Assembly (NCBI RefSeq): GCF_902170785.1
Contig: NZ_CABHYG010000020.1
Location: 124,001-188,000, forward strand
DNA from: Yersinia proxima
GTDB taxonomy: Bacteria > Pseudomonadota > Gammaproteobacteria > Enterobacterales > Enterobacteriaceae
DNA: 64,000 bases
Direction of reading: 5' to 3'
Shown: positions 37,983-47,638 of the stretch, piece after piece
Layout of the letters: each line of letters starts with the position of its first letter
Position numbering within the stretch: the first letter of the stretch is position 1
Position numbers and translations under genes: made by a program
The notes under the pieces: generated by a model
What the model was told of the DNA's origin: nothing
Seen by the model: the letters and a program-made list of their open reading frames with translations, nothing else
Databases searched by the model: none

Positions 37983-38329
37983 TGAATGAGTATATTTTTG
38001 AGCGGATAGATTATAATAATGACCCTGAGTGGGTCGTGAAAGATTTTTTCAACTCAATGAATCTACAGAGTAAATTCCTATGGTCTTTACCTTTTATTAT
38101 AAAAAAAATAGGCTGCGTTGTTAATGAAACCTATTGTCATTTTCCTGATTTAGATGATCCTGATCCTGAATGTCATTTCGACGGCATAATGTTTGGCGTC
38201 TGGGAAGGTGAGGTTATTGTTCCAGAGTCCGTAGGTTTTGAATATGTCAGATTAGCATGTGAAAAGTATCTCCAGCTTCATCCCGAAGATGCCGATAAAG
38301 TTAAAACCTTACTTACCCAACTACCTTAA
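37979..38329 (+). CDS. CdiI-like immunity protein for the EndoU-type toxin
   Basis: A 116-residue acidic soluble protein (FPDLDDPDPECHFDGIMFG, QLHPEDADKV) with no signal peptide. It starts in an ATGA overlap with the toxin gene's stop and is more AT-rich than the housekeeping genes. Position, size and acidity are those of the cognate immunity protein that neutralises a CdiA C-terminal nuclease. Function is inferred mainly from context. Two ATGs occur in a row at the start. Confidence 0.8.
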   Translation: MMNEYIFERIDYNNDPEWVVKDFFNSMNLQSKFLWSLPFIIKKIGCVVNETYCHFPDLDDPDPECHFDGIMFGVWEGEVIVPESVGFEYVRLACEKYLQLHPEDADKVKTLLTQLP

Positions 38330-38332
38330 TCA

Positions 38333-38359
38333 AAAATCCCGGCCAAAAACCGGGATTTT
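38333..38359. terminator. Bidirectional terminator between the immunity gene and speD
   Basis: Perfect 10-bp stem AAAATCCCGG (38333-38342) / CCGGGATTTT (38350-38359) with a 7-nt loop. A-rich and T-rich arms make it work in both directions between convergent genes. Confidence 0.88.
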
Positions 38360-38383
38360 AGACTTGGTATTACCCAAATAACA

Positions 38384-39178
38384 TCACACTTCTGGCACAT
38401 TGCGGCCATAGTAGATTTCCTGCATTTCTTTATACAGCAGGTGGGTAATACGTTCTCTCTCTTCCGCGCTCAGCTCTTCTGGCTTGGCGTTAAACAGATA
38501 ATGCTTCAAATCGAAATCTTTCAGCATCATTTTGGTATGGAAGATATTTTCTTGATAAACATTCACATCCATCATGTGATACAGCGATTTCATATCGTCA
38601 GACATAAAGTTCTGAATCGAATTGATTTTATGATCGATGAAATGTTTTATCCCGTTGATATCACGGGTAAAACCACGCACCCGATAATCCATGGTGACGA
38701 TATCGGATTCCAACTGGTGGATAAGGTAATTCAGTGCTTTCAGCGGTGAAATGACGCCACAGGTCGAGACTTCGATATCTGCACGGAAAGTACATAATCC
38801 ACCTTCAGGGTGGCTTTCCGGATAGGTATGAACGCAGATATGGCTCTTGTCCAGATGGGCAACAACGGCACTTGGCAGTGGGCCTGGGTGCTCTGATGTA
38901 TCAACATCGCGTGGATCAACCGGCTCTTCGCTGACCAAAATCGTGACACTCGCTCCCTGAGGATCATAATCCTGACGGGCGATATTCAAAATATTTGCGC
39001 CAATGATCGAGCAGGTTTCAGTCAAGATCTCGGTCAGGCGGTTGGCATTATACTGTTCGTCAATGTAGGCGATATAGCCATCGCGGTCGTCTGCGGTCTT
39101 GGCATAACAAATATCGTAAATACAAAAACTCAGGCTTTTAGTCAGGTTGTTGAAGCCGTGCAGCTTAAGTTTGGACAA
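38384..39178 (-). CDS. speD: S-adenosylmethionine decarboxylase proenzyme
   Basis: SpeD makes decarboxylated S-adenosylmethionine, the aminopropyl donor for spermidine. The 264-residue proenzyme cleaves itself between Lys111 and Ser112 ([14 protein letters not shown]) to create the pyruvoyl cofactor. It aligns over its whole length with E. coli SpeD ([42 protein letters not shown]). It lies 24 bp downstream of speE in the speED operon, with a clear AAGGAGGT ribosome-binding site. Confidence 0.97.
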   Translation of the reverse strand: MSKLKLHGFNNLTKSLSFCIYDICYAKTADDRDGYIAYIDEQYNANRLTEILTETCSIIGANILNIARQDYDPQGASVTILVSEEPVDPRDVDTSEHPGPLPSAVVAHLDKSHICVHTYPESHPEGGLCTFRADIEVSTCGVISPLKALNYLIHQLESDIVTMDYRVRGFTRDINGIKHFIDHKINSIQNFMSDDMKSLYHMMDVNVYQENIFHTKMMLKDFDLKHYLFNAKPEELSAEERERITHLLYKEMQEIYYGRNVPEV

Positions 39179-39202
39179 TTTAGTTCACCTCCTTGCGGAT
39201 TA

Positions 39203-40066
39203 TCAACGTTTGGCCTTTAAGGCATCCAGCAGATACTGCGGCAAAGCAAAGCTGCCGACATGAATGGCTGGGTTATAGTAGCGGCAGGTCAGACCCGCTT
39301 CGACAAAACGCTGTTGTAGCGTGGTGATATCCAACTGACGCAACAGTGGGTTTTGCGTCGCCCAGGCGAAGGTCATGATACCGCCGTAATATGTCGGAAT
39401 GGCTGCCTGATAAAAACTGACATCTTTAAAATAGTGGCTAAGTTTATTATGGCTATCGACTGCTTCATCTTGTTGCAGGAAGCACACGCCATTTTGTGCA
39501 ACAAAGATACCGCCTTCATTCAAGCTACGGGCACACCCTTCATAGAAAGCCGATGTAAACAGGCTCTCTCCTGGCCCAATAGGGTCAGTGCAGTCAGAGA
39601 TAATGACATCGAACTTTTCAGTTGTTTGATTAACGAAGTTGACGCCATCATCAATAACCAGCTTGAAACGGGGATCATCATAGGCTCCCGCGCTATGATT
39701 GGGCAGATACTGGCGACAGAACTCAACGACACCAGCGTCAATTTCCACCATGGTAATCTGTTCGATATTTTTGTGACGGCTAACCTCGCGTAGCATCGCG
39801 CCATCGCCGCCACCGATGATAAGCACTTTCTTTGCCTGACCGTGAGCCAACAAAGGGACGTGCGTCATCATTTCGTGATAGATAAATTCATCGCGTTCGG
39901 TGGTCTGCACCACGCCATCCAACGCCATTACCCGACCCAGCACAGGGTTCTCAAAAATCACCAAATCCTGGTGCTCGGTTTTCTCGCGGTACAGTATATT
40001 TTCGACTGAAAAATACTGGCCGAAGTTGGCATGTAATGTTTCATACCATAGTTCTTTCTGTGACAT
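39203..40066 (-). CDS. speE: Spermidine synthase
   Basis: A 287-residue class I methyltransferase-fold aminopropyltransferase that joins decarboxylated SAM and putrescine to give spermidine. Motifs: the N-terminal [38 protein letters not shown] (SAM-binding loop), [16 protein letters not shown], and [14 protein letters not shown] with the catalytic Asp. It is first in the speED operon. Confidence 0.97.
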   Translation of the reverse strand: MSQKELWYETLHANFGQYFSVENILYREKTEHQDLVIFENPVLGRVMALDGVVQTTERDEFIYHEMMTHVPLLAHGQAKKVLIIGGGDGAMLREVSRHKNIEQITMVEIDAGVVEFCRQYLPNHSAGAYDDPRFKLVIDDGVNFVNQTTEKFDVIISDCTDPIGPGESLFTSAFYEGCARSLNEGGIFVAQNGVCFLQQDEAVDSHNKLSHYFKDVSFYQAAIPTYYGGIMTFAWATQNPLLRQLDITTLQQRFVEAGLTCRYYNPAIHVGSFALPQYLLDALKAKR

Positions 40067-40180
40067 GTTCGGGGCTTCTCCTTCGCAGTAACAGCCATGA
40101 AAAATGGGGGCAACATCATAGCCAACTCTGGCTGAGGTTGCACGGCTGAATTTTAGGCTGAAAGGGTAAATGCGGGATCG

Positions 40181-40528
40181 CTAGTTAGCGTAGGCCAATA
40201 AACTTAAAGAGTCACGAGCCAGAGATTTGCATTTGGTAGGAACCGGGATCGCAATGCCCCGCAAGTCGCGATAGCTCTCTTCACCCAAGGCTTTCATATT
40301 AAAGCTATTATAGTTACGCAGATCCCAACGATTTTGTTGAGCAAAATAGACAATTGCCCGTTTGATTTCATTATTGGGTAATTCGTTATAGCCACAATCA
40401 TTTTTCAAATAAACGAATACTGCAGTCAGATCTGCAAGATCTTCTGCTTCAGATTCACTTAATGCAGAACTGGCAGATGAGAATCCGCACAGAGTGAGCA
40501 GCAGCATAACTAATGTTGTTCTTTTCAT
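40181..40528 (-). CDS. yacC: YacC family pilotin-like periplasmic protein
   Basis: A 115-residue small exported protein. A signal peptide (MKRTTLVMLLLTLCGFSSASSA) precedes a mature domain that aligns with E. coli YacC (LSESEAEDLADLTAVFVYLKNDCGY, FAQQNRWDLRNY, ARDSSLSLLAY-like end). Two cysteines (DCGY, KCKSL) may be paired. The family resembles type II secretion pilotins, but no secretion operon is near except hofBC. The start is uncertain: 40528 matches the family, while an ATG 7 codons earlier exists; neither has a strong ribosome-binding site. Confidence 0.87.
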   Translation of the reverse strand: MKRTTLVMLLLTLCGFSSASSALSESEAEDLADLTAVFVYLKNDCGYNELPNNEIKRAIVYFAQQNRWDLRNYNSFNMKALGEESYRDLRGIAIPVPTKCKSLARDSLSLLAYAN

Positions 40529-40651
40529 CGCGGAGGCAGGCTTGTTCATTGTTAGCAGACGTTATCACACTGTGATGGTTCAGAGTAAATTTTATTATGC
40601 TCTCCGTGTGGGTATATACGGGGATTGATTCACAAAGTGATTGATTATTCC

Positions 40652-40682
40652 TTGACCTTCCCTCAAGGGGAAGGTTTATGCT
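40652..40682 (+). promoter_or_regulatory. CueR-controlled promoter of cueO
   Basis: -35 TTGACC (40652-40657) and -10 TATGCT (40677-40682) are separated by 19 bp, the long spacer typical of MerR-family promoters. Between them lies the CueR-type dyad ACCTTCC-N7-GGAAGGT (40655-40675). This predicts copper or silver induction through CueR, as for E. coli cueO and copA. Confidence 0.93.
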
Positions 40683-40758
40683 GGCGTACAATGCTGTTTT
40701 TGTGCCCTGTAGGTACTTACGCACCATCACTTACCCACAATCAAGAATGGAGACGACC

Positions 40759-42360
40759 ATGCATCGCCGTGATTTTATTAAGTTAACGGCAGCTCTTGGA
40801 GCCGCCACTTCACTGCCTTTATGGAGCCGCGCGGCTTTGGCCGCAGATTTTTCACCTTTACCCATCCCGCCATTACTTCAACCAGATGCCAGTGGCAACA
40901 TTAATCTGAACATCCAAACGGGTTCTATGGCCTGGTTGCCTTCCGCCGCCACTCAAACCTGGGGCTATAATGGCAACTTATTAGGGTCAGCGATTCGTTT
41001 GCAGCGCGGTAGGCCGGTCACGATTAACATCACAAATTCCTTACCGGAAGCCACAACTGTGCACTGGCACGGACTGGAAATTCCTGGCGACGTCGATGGT
41101 GGGCCACAGGCACTGATTCAGTCGGGGGCCAAACGTCAGGTGGCATTTACAGTAGAGCAACCCGCCGCCACCTGTTGGTTCCATCCCCATACCCACGGTA
41201 TCACCGGCCGTCAGGTCGCGATGGGGCTAGGGGGATTAGTGCTGATAGATGATAGTGACAGCGAAAAACTGCCGCTCCCGAAACAGTGGGGCGTGGATGA
41301 TATTCCGGTTATTTTGCAGGACAAATTACTCGGTAAAGATGGCCAGATTGACTATCAATTGGATGTGATGACGGCTGCGGTGGGGTGGTTTGGTGATCGA
41401 ATGTTCACCAATGGTGCCCAGTATCCGCAGCAAATTACCCCGCGCGGCTGGGTGCGCTTACGGCTGCTGAATGGGTGTAATGCGCGGTCTCTGAATTTGG
41501 CTCTTAGCGATGGCCGCCCAATGTATGTGATTGGCAGTGACGGTGGTCTCTTGGCCGAACCTGTTGCGGTACGCGAATTGCCAATACTGATGGGCGAGCG
41601 TTTCGAGGTGTTGGTGGATACCTCAGATGGCAAGGCACTTGATTTGGTTACTTTGCCAGTAAAACAGATGGGCATGACATTAGCGCCATTTGATAAGCCA
41701 CTACCGGTATTACGGCTCCAGCCTTCATTAGTTGCAGGCAGTAAAGTGCTGCCAGATTCATTGGTTGTAGTGCCGCCACTTGCTGATGCCACAGGGCTGC
41801 AAGAGCGTTGGTTCCAACTGATGATGGACCCTAAACTGGATATGCTGGGCATGCAGGCGTTGATGAGCCGTTATGGTATACAAGCTATGGCAGGGATGAG
41901 CATGGATCACGGCAATATGGGCGGGATGGATAATGGTGCCATGGCAGGGATGGGCCACGGCAATATGAAAGGTATGAATCATGGAGCGATGACTGCGGCT
42001 CCTGCTTTTGATTTCAGCCATGCCAATATGATCAATGGCAAAGCCTTTTCCATGACCGAAGCGGCATTTGACGCCAAACAGGGCAAATATGAGAAATGGA
42101 CGGTTTCCGGTGAAGGCGACATGATGCTGCATCCATTCCATGTCCACGGTACGCAGTTCCGTATTCTGAGCGAAAACGGCAACCCGCCTGCGGAGCATCG
42201 CCGTGGTTGGAAAGATACCGTGCGAGTGGAAGGCGCTCGCAGTGAAATATTGGTGCGTTTTAATCACCTGGCCTCAACCAGCACACCTTATATGGCCCAT
42301 TGCCACCTGCTGGAACATGAAGATACCGGCATGATGCTAGGCTTTACGGTTAGTGCTTAA
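40759..42360 (+). CDS. cueO: Multicopper oxidase CueO
   Basis: A periplasmic cuprous oxidase that detoxifies Cu(I). The 533-residue precursor has a Tat signal (RRDFIKL, cleavage near AALAA), three cupredoxin domains, and the copper ligands HWHG, HPHTHG, HPFHVHG and [13 protein letters not shown] Met/His-rich insert (residues ~375-420, repeats of GM..HGNM) near the substrate copper site is characteristic. The ATG at 40759 was chosen because it starts the Tat signal; the frame is open 27 codons further, across the promoter's start region. Confidence 0.96.
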   Translation: MHRRDFIKLTAALGAATSLPLWSRAALAADFSPLPIPPLLQPDASGNINLNIQTGSMAWLPSAATQTWGYNGNLLGSAIRLQRGRPVTINITNSLPEATTVHWHGLEIPGDVDGGPQALIQSGAKRQVAFTVEQPAATCWFHPHTHGITGRQVAMGLGGLVLIDDSDSEKLPLPKQWGVDDIPVILQDKLLGKDGQIDYQLDVMTAAVGWFGDRMFTNGAQYPQQITPRGWVRLRLLNGCNARSLNLALSDGRPMYVIGSDGGLLAEPVAVRELPILMGERFEVLVDTSDGKALDLVTLPVKQMGMTLAPFDKPLPVLRLQPSLVAGSKVLPDSLVVVPPLADATGLQERWFQLMMDPKLDMLGMQALMSRYGIQAMAGMSMDHGNMGGMDNGAMAGMGHGNMKGMNHGAMTAAPAFDFSHANMINGKAFSMTEAAFDAKQGKYEKWTVSGEGDMMLHPFHVHGTQFRILSENGNPPAEHRRGWKDTVRVEGARSEILVRFNHLASTSTPYMAHCHLLEHEDTGMMLGFTVSA

Positions 42361-42475
42361 GGGCTATCAACAGGTTATGTCTGCGGCGGGTGAGTCCGTC
42401 GCAACCTGGCTCAGGCTATGGTAAACTCAGCGGCTTTCTTCCGGCAAGCAACGTAAAAAAGCGACGTTAATACCT

Positions 42476-43012
42476 ATGAAACACACTGTAGAAGTCATGA
42501 TTTCCGAGCAGGAAGTCAAAACCCGAATTGCCGAATTAGGCCGCCAAATCTCCGAACATTACCGCGACAGCGGCAGTGAAATGGTGCTGGTCGGGTTGCT
42601 CCGTGGCTCATTTATGTTTATGGCTGATTTGTGCCGCGCCATTGATGTTTCCCATGAAGTCGATTTTATGACCGCCTCCAGCTACGGCAATGGCATGAGC
42701 ACCACCCGCGATGTAAAAATACTCAAAGACTTAGATGAAGATATCCGCGGCAAAGATGTGCTGATTGTTGAAGATATCATCGACTCTGGTAATACCTTAA
42801 GTAAGGTGCGTGAAATTCTGCAACTGCGTGGCCCGAAATCATTGGCTATCTGTACGCTGCTGGATAAACCCGAGCGCCGCGAAGTACAGGTGCCTGTCGA
42901 GTGGGTCGGCTTCACTATTCCTGATGAATTCGTGGTGGGTTACGGTATTGATTATGCTCAGCGCTATCGGCATTTACCCTATGTCGGTAAAGTTGTCATG
43001 TTTGACGAGTGA
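42476..43012 (+). CDS. hpt: Hypoxanthine phosphoribosyltransferase
   Basis: A 178-residue cytoplasmic enzyme salvaging hypoxanthine (and guanine) with PRPP to IMP/GMP. The PRPP-binding loop [17 protein letters not shown] and the flexible-loop region [16 protein letters not shown] are clear, and [18 protein letters not shown] marks the C-terminal part. It is convergent with can, as in E. coli. Confidence 0.96.
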   Translation: MKHTVEVMISEQEVKTRIAELGRQISEHYRDSGSEMVLVGLLRGSFMFMADLCRAIDVSHEVDFMTASSYGNGMSTTRDVKILKDLDEDIRGKDVLIVEDIIDSGNTLSKVREILQLRGPKSLAICTLLDKPERREVQVPVEWVGFTIPDEFVVGYGIDYAQRYRHLPYVGKVVMFDE

Positions 43013-43059
43013 TAAACTACCGCGCGTTGGCATTTTAGCCTGATTGAGTCGCGTGGTTG

Positions 43060-43092
43060 ATGGGAGAGGGCGCGTCTGAACGTACCCTCCCA
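43060..43092. terminator. Weak hairpin between hpt and can
   Basis: TGGGAG (43060-43065) pairs with CTCCCA (43087-43092), with further partial pairing inside. It lacks a T-run; a factor-independent role is uncertain. Confidence 0.35.
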
Positions 43093-43103
43093 TAACAGCT
43101 AAC

Positions 43104-43769
43104 TTAGTCTTCTTTCGGGTCTTTAGGCAATAACTCAGCCATAGCTTTTCGGTACACTTGTTCAAGTGCTTCCATGCTGGTAGCGGATACTTCTAAATCC
43201 GTCAGCAGGCCGTCTTCAATACCGTAGACCCAGCCGTGGATCATCGCTTTCTGTCCGCGCTTCCAGGCGGAGCGAACAATAGTTGAATGACCTAAGTTAT
43301 ACACTTGTTCTACTACGTTGAGTTTGCATAACATATTGCTACGTTCTTCAGCTGGCAACCGGCCTAGCAGTGAACTGTGTTTAAACCAAAGATCACGGAT
43401 ATGCAGTAACCAGTTATCAATCAACCCTAACTCGAGGTCTTTCTTGGTTGCAGCTTCAACACCGCCACAGCCCAGGTGACCACAGATAATGATATGCTCG
43501 ACCTGTAAAACATCGATGGCGTATTGCACCACTGACAGGCAGTTTAGATCGGTGTGGATAACCAGGTTAGCAACGTTACGGTGAACAAATAACTCACCAG
43601 CTTTCAGGCCAGTCAATTCTTCTGCCGGGACGCGGCTGTCTGAACAGCCAATCCACAGGAAGCGTGGTTTTTGGGCTAACGCCAGGTGCTCAAAAAAACC
43701 GGGGTCATCTTTACTAATAGCATTTGACCAAGTCCGGTTGTTCGCGATGAGCTTTTCTATTTCTTTCAT
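43104..43769 (-). CDS. can: Beta-class carbonic anhydrase
   Basis: A 221-residue cytoplasmic zinc enzyme interconverting CO2 and bicarbonate, needed for growth in air. Predicted zinc ligands Cys42, His98 and Cys101 with Asp44 ([14 protein letters not shown]) match E. coli Can. The ATG at 43769 gives [11 protein letters not shown], the family start; the open frame extends 17 codons upstream without a reason to use it. Confidence 0.96.
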   Translation of the reverse strand: MKEIEKLIANNRTWSNAISKDDPGFFEHLALAQKPRFLWIGCSDSRVPAEELTGLKAGELFVHRNVANLVIHTDLNCLSVVQYAIDVLQVEHIIICGHLGCGGVEAATKKDLELGLIDNWLLHIRDLWFKHSSLLGRLPAEERSNMLCKLNVVEQVYNLGHSTIVRSAWKRGQKAMIHGWVYGIEDGLLTDLEVSATSMEALEQVYRKAMAELLPKDPKED

Positions 43770-44003
43770 AAATGTAAATAGCCTGTAATGAACGGATTGC
43801 GATAGGATAATATACGACAAGGATCACGATTTTAAAATCGGAACAGTGACTTTGTTGTTAGTACAATTTTTGTCTGCGCAACATCTTCTCTGTATCTAAC
43901 TGCTTCCCTTTGCCCCCGTAACTTGCCCTGACAGGGAGGGTTAAGCAAGCCACGGACATGCTGTAACCGCTGGGAACTCATAGAATAAGGTTCTTTTTTA
44001 CTT

Positions 44004-44930
44004 ATGACATATGCACTGGAAATAACGCAGCTGACCAAAACCTATGCAGGTGGCGTTCAGGCTCTGCGTGGCATTGATCTGCACGTAGAGGCAGGCGATT
44101 TTTATGCACTACTTGGGCCTAATGGGGCGGGTAAATCCACCACTATTGGCATTATCAGCTCATTGGTGAACAAAACCTCTGGCAAGGTGACGGTCTTTGG
44201 TTACGACATTGATCAAGATATCGTAAATGCCAAACGGCAACTCGGGCTGGTGCCACAAGAATTCAACTTTAACCCGTTTGAAACAGTATTACAGATTGTG
44301 ATTACCCAAGCGGGCTATTACGGCGTCACACGGCGTGAAGCCATGCAGCGAGCAGAGAAATATCTCAGCCAATTAGATTTATGGAGCAAACGTGATGAGC
44401 GCGCGATTCGTCTCTCCGGCGGCATGAAGCGCCGTTTGATGATTGCCCGCGCGCTGATGCATGAGCCAAAATTACTGATTCTGGATGAACCGACAGCAGG
44501 GGTAGATATCGAGTTGCGTCGCTCTATGTGGGGGTTCCTTAAAGAGCTAAATGCGCAGGGAACCACGATCATTCTGACGACCCATTATCTGGAAGAAGCT
44601 GAAATGCTGTGCCGTAATATCGGCATTATTCAGAATGGCGAGCTGGTGGAAAATACCACCATGAAACAACTGCTTGGCAAACTTGAGTCAGAAACCTTTA
44701 TTTTTGATTTGGCGATTAAAAGTCCGCTGCCGAAGCTGGAAGGGTATGGCTATCGTCTAACAGATACCTCAACGTTGGAAGTTGATGTTAAACGTGAACA
44801 AGGCTTGAATGGTCTGTTTAGCCAACTGAACGCACAGGGAATACAGGTACAAAGTATGCGTAACAAGGCTAACCGTCTGGAAGAGTTATTTGTCACCTTG
44901 GTTAACGGCAACGGGGGAGAAAAAGCATGA
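44004..44930 (+). CDS. yadG: ABC transporter ATP-binding protein YadG
   Basis: A 308-residue ABC-2-type exporter ATPase. Walker A LLGPNGAGKSTT, Q-loop LVPQEFNF, signature LSGGMKRR, Walker B LLILDEPTAGVD and the switch His (TTHYLEEAE) are present. It overlaps yadH by 4 bp (ATGA). The substrate of YadGH is not established. Confidence 0.95.
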   Translation: MTYALEITQLTKTYAGGVQALRGIDLHVEAGDFYALLGPNGAGKSTTIGIISSLVNKTSGKVTVFGYDIDQDIVNAKRQLGLVPQEFNFNPFETVLQIVITQAGYYGVTRREAMQRAEKYLSQLDLWSKRDERAIRLSGGMKRRLMIARALMHEPKLLILDEPTAGVDIELRRSMWGFLKELNAQGTTIILTTHYLEEAEMLCRNIGIIQNGELVENTTMKQLLGKLESETFIFDLAIKSPLPKLEGYGYRLTDTSTLEVDVKREQGLNGLFSQLNAQGIQVQSMRNKANRLEELFVTLVNGNGGEKA

Positions 44931-45697
44931 CCCGCCTGTATTGGGTAGCACTACAGAGTATCTGGATCAAAGAGATCACCCGTTTTGCTCGCATCTGGAT
45001 CCAAACTCTGGTGCCACCGGTGATTACTATGTCGCTCTATTTCGTTATTTTCGGCAACCTGATTGGTTCCCGAATTGGTGATATGGGTGGCTTTGATTAT
45101 ATGCAGTTTATTGTTCCTGGTCTGATAATGATGGCGGTGATAACAAACTCCTATGCCAACGTCGCAGCCTCATTTTTTGGCGCAAAATTCCAGCGCAGCA
45201 TTGAAGAATTGCTGGTCGCACCGGTTCCCACCCATATCGTGATTGTGGGTTATGTTGGCGGTGGGGTGGCGCGTGGGATCTGTGTCGGTATTCTGGTGAC
45301 CATTGTTTCGCTGTTCTTTGTGCCGCTGCATGTCCACTCCTGGTCAATGATTGCACTGACATTAATGCTGACGGCGATTCTGTTTTCGCTTGGCGGATTG
45401 TTGAATGCCGTGTTCGCCAAAACATTTGATGATATCAGTCTGGTGCCGACCTTTGTGCTGACGCCGCTGACGTATCTGGGCGGGGTGTTTTATTCGTTAG
45501 CCTTGCTGCCACCGTTCTGGCAAGCGGTATCAAAACTGAACCCTATCGTGTATATGATCAGTGGCTTCCGTTACGGATTCCTCGGGATCACTGATGTACC
45601 ACTGGTGTACACCATTGGCGTCTTGGTGGTGTTTATCGCGGTATTTTATGCCTGGGCTTGGTATTTGATCGAGCGTGGTCGCGGCCTACGCACCTAA
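44927..45697 (+). CDS. yadH: ABC-2 type transporter permease YadH
   Basis: A 256-residue inner-membrane permease with six predicted helices, the partner of YadG. ABC-2 family segments include YMQFIVPGLIMMAVITNSY, TYLGGVFYSLALLPPFW and LNPIVYMISGFRYG. The gene is coupled to yadG by ATGA overlap, and an ERIC element starts at its stop codon. Confidence 0.95.
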   Translation: MTRLYWVALQSIWIKEITRFARIWIQTLVPPVITMSLYFVIFGNLIGSRIGDMGGFDYMQFIVPGLIMMAVITNSYANVAASFFGAKFQRSIEELLVAPVPTHIVIVGYVGGGVARGICVGILVTIVSLFFVPLHVHSWSMIALTLMLTAILFSLGGLLNAVFAKTFDDISLVPTFVLTPLTYLGGVFYSLALLPPFWQAVSKLNPIVYMISGFRYGFLGITDVPLVYTIGVLVVFIAVFYAWAWYLIERGRGLRT

Positions 45698-45821
45698 TCC
45701 CCTTCGGCCTTGGCGCTACAGCGGTGTTGGCTACGTCCACTTACCCGAATCACTTACTAATGTAAGCTCATCGGGATGCGTTGACTTGCCGCCTTGCTGT
45801 AACACCAATGACTTTGGGGAT
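45697..45821 (+). repeat. ERIC element (copy 5, full length)
   Basis: A 125-bp palindrome with ends ATCCCC / GGGGAT; its first base is the last base of the yadH stop codon. The core carries CCGAATCACTTACTAATGTA and CTCATCGGG. Confidence 0.88.
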
Positions 45822-45888
45822 GTTCTTCGGCCTTGGTGCTGCAGCGGTGTTGGCTACTTCATCTCTGTAACGCCAAGGGCTTTGGATC
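45822..45888 (+). repeat. Internally deleted ERIC element (copy 6), adjacent to copy 5
   Basis: About 67 bp starting directly after copy 5. It repeats the left arm (CTTCGGCCTTGG.GCT.CAGCGGTGTTGGCTAC) and the right arm (CTGTAACGCCAAGGGCTTTGG) but lacks the central ~58 bp with the conserved core. Confidence 0.78.
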
Positions 45889-46049
45889 GAATTTTAAGTA
45901 TTACTCGTAAATTATTAGTTAGTTAATTGTTGTTAATGCTGGAATTTAATCGTAATAAATAATGCTCCTATCTAATATCGCCTTTCTCAACTTCAAGTGT
46001 CTCGTGCTATGCTGGCGCACCAGATTTTCCCTTTTCAATTCAGCGCCGA
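45889..46049 (+). promoter_or_regulatory. yadE upstream region
   Basis: With the two ERIC copies, this completes the 352-bp yadH-yadE gap. It is AT-rich around 45890-45970; CTATGCTGGCGC at 46008 could contain a -10 (TATGCT), but no convincing -35 was identified. No gene is seen. Confidence 0.35.
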
Positions 46050-47378
46050 ATGCGCATAAGTAGAACGATAATGTGGCATAAAAACAGAATAGCTATTGGG
46101 ATGCTACTCGGTATTGTCATGTCGGTAGTGATGCCGGCAACCCATGCAGATCTTCTGCCAGACGAAGCAGTTCTTACCCCTAAATATATGGTGACAGACC
46201 GTGACAGCGAAATATATTCGCTGGTAGGTGAGCAAGTCATTCCTGTCGGTGAGGTTAAAGAAGATCAGCTTATTCAGGTTTTGCCCGCTGCGGCAGAATA
46301 CTATGAGTTTAAATTTGGTAACGGTATCGGCTTTATTGATAAAGACGATTTACGCGATATCAATAAGGCACGAAAAAACAACGATATATTGGGGGATTTA
46401 AATAAGCCTCTACCGAACCAAAACATTATTATTAAGCGCGAAACGCCGGTTTATCTGGCGGCAGATGTCGACAGCGAACAATTTGCTACCTTGGTCGAAA
46501 ATTTGCGCTACCCGATTGTGGGTAAGTTGAAAGACAGGCTCAGTAATACCTGGTATCAGGTTAATATTGGCGATCGTTTGGGCTATGTCAGCAGTGCTGA
46601 TGCTGAAATAGATAACGGCATTCCTATCCTGACTTATCACCATATGTTGAAGAATGAGGAAAATAAACGTTTCCTCAATACCTCAACGACCACCTCTGAT
46701 GCCGCGTTTAGTAACCAGATGACCTATCTCAAACAGACGGGTTACGACACGATTTCTCTCTATCAGCTTGAAGGTTATCTTAATAACAAGATTAATCTGC
46801 CGGGGAAAGTCGTGGTGCTGACATTTGATGATGGTCTTAAATCAGTCCATCGCTATGCTTACCCGATTCTGAAAGAAAATGGTTTCCGGGCTACCGCTTT
46901 TATTATTTCATCACGTATAAAACGTCACCCACAGAAATGGAATCCTGACTCATTACAGTTTATGAGTATTGCTGAATTGAAAGAGATTCAGGATGTATTT
47001 GATATTCAATCTCATACACACTTCTTGCACCGGACAGACAATAAACGTAATCCAATCTTATTGAGCCGTTCTTATCACAATATTGTTTTTGATTTTGAGC
47101 ACTCTCGCCGTGCATTATCGCAGTTTAATCCGCACGTGGTTTTCCTGTCATATCCGTTCGGTGGCTTTAATCAAACAGCGATTGATGCTGCTAAAAATGC
47201 CGGTTTCCATTTGGCGGTAACGACGATGCAGGGCAAGGTTAAACCTGGTGATAACCCGTATACCCTCAAGCGGCTTTATATTTTGCGTACGGATTCAATT
47301 CCGACCATGGCAGAGCGTATTGCCAATGAACCTGGCCAGCCGGTTGCCCCTGCACCTGCGGTGATGGAGTCGGATTAG
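46050..47378 (+). CDS. yadE: Polysaccharide deacetylase family protein YadE
   Basis: A 442-residue predicted exported or membrane-anchored protein. A hydrophobic N-terminus ([20 protein letters not shown]) is followed by two SH3b-like units (~45-115 and ~125-190) and a NodB-type carbohydrate esterase domain (~195-420) with [13 protein letters not shown] (metal-binding Asp pair), SHTHFLH and LSYPFGG. The target polymer is unknown. The start is uncertain between 46050 and the ATG at 46071. Order yadGH-yadE-panD is as in E. coli apart from yadI, which is absent. Confidence 0.88.
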   Translation: MRISRTIMWHKNRIAIGMLLGIVMSVVMPATHADLLPDEAVLTPKYMVTDRDSEIYSLVGEQVIPVGEVKEDQLIQVLPAAAEYYEFKFGNGIGFIDKDDLRDINKARKNNDILGDLNKPLPNQNIIIKRETPVYLAADVDSEQFATLVENLRYPIVGKLKDRLSNTWYQVNIGDRLGYVSSADAEIDNGIPILTYHHMLKNEENKRFLNTSTTTSDAAFSNQMTYLKQTGYDTISLYQLEGYLNNKINLPGKVVVLTFDDGLKSVHRYAYPILKENGFRATAFIISSRIKRHPQKWNPDSLQFMSIAELKEIQDVFDIQSHTHFLHRTDNKRNPILLSRSYHNIVFDFEHSRRALSQFNPHVVFLSYPFGGFNQTAIDAAKNAGFHLAVTTMQGKVKPGDNPYTLKRLYILRTDSIPTMAERIANEPGQPVAPAPAVMESD

Positions 47379-47440
47379 TTATTTTATAGTGTGACGTTAA
47401 GATATAAAAAAGGCGGGCTTAATGACAGAGTGCTCGCAGC

Positions 47441-47542
47441 GGTGAAAACAGGTAGATCGTAAAGACGCCGTAAACCCTTCCTTGGGGGCTCGAGCCGCGC
47501 CATCCCTGGCGCGGACGCTTTACTCTTCTACCGGTCTTCACC
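47441..47542. repeat. 102-bp imperfect palindrome between yadE and panD
   Basis: Left arm 47441-47467 (GGTGAAAACAGGTAGA...GTAAAG.CG) is mirrored by the right arm 47514-47542 (CTTTAC...TCTACCGGTCTTCACC). The centre contains a further hairpin, GCGCCATCCCTGGCGC (47497-47512). It is different from the ERIC elements. It looks like a second intergenic repeat family, but its copy number cannot be judged here. Confidence 0.65.
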
Positions 47543-47579
47543 TGACAAGATCGAGTTATCAAGGTTTACCAGCAGTTTT

Positions 47580-47608
47580 AGGCGCTGTGGTTAAGCTAAG
47601 CGCCTTTT
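47580..47608 (+). terminator. Terminator-like hairpin downstream of yadE
   Basis: 7-bp stem AGGCGCT (47580-47586) / AGCGCCT (47599-47605), 12-nt loop, then TTTT. It would stop plus-strand transcripts coming through the 102-bp palindrome before the convergent panD. Confidence 0.6.
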
Positions 47609-47638
47609 CTATATGTGTAACTTCGCGTCCGACGGCTA

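Noticed and set aside
40678-40758. Extended N-terminus of CueO
   Set aside because: The extension begins at the CueR-controlled -10 region and would bury the twin-arginine signal; the ATG at 40759 is preferred.
45675-45926. 83-codon plus-strand frame after yadH
   Set aside because: It reads through the two ERIC repeats; the product would be repeat-encoded.
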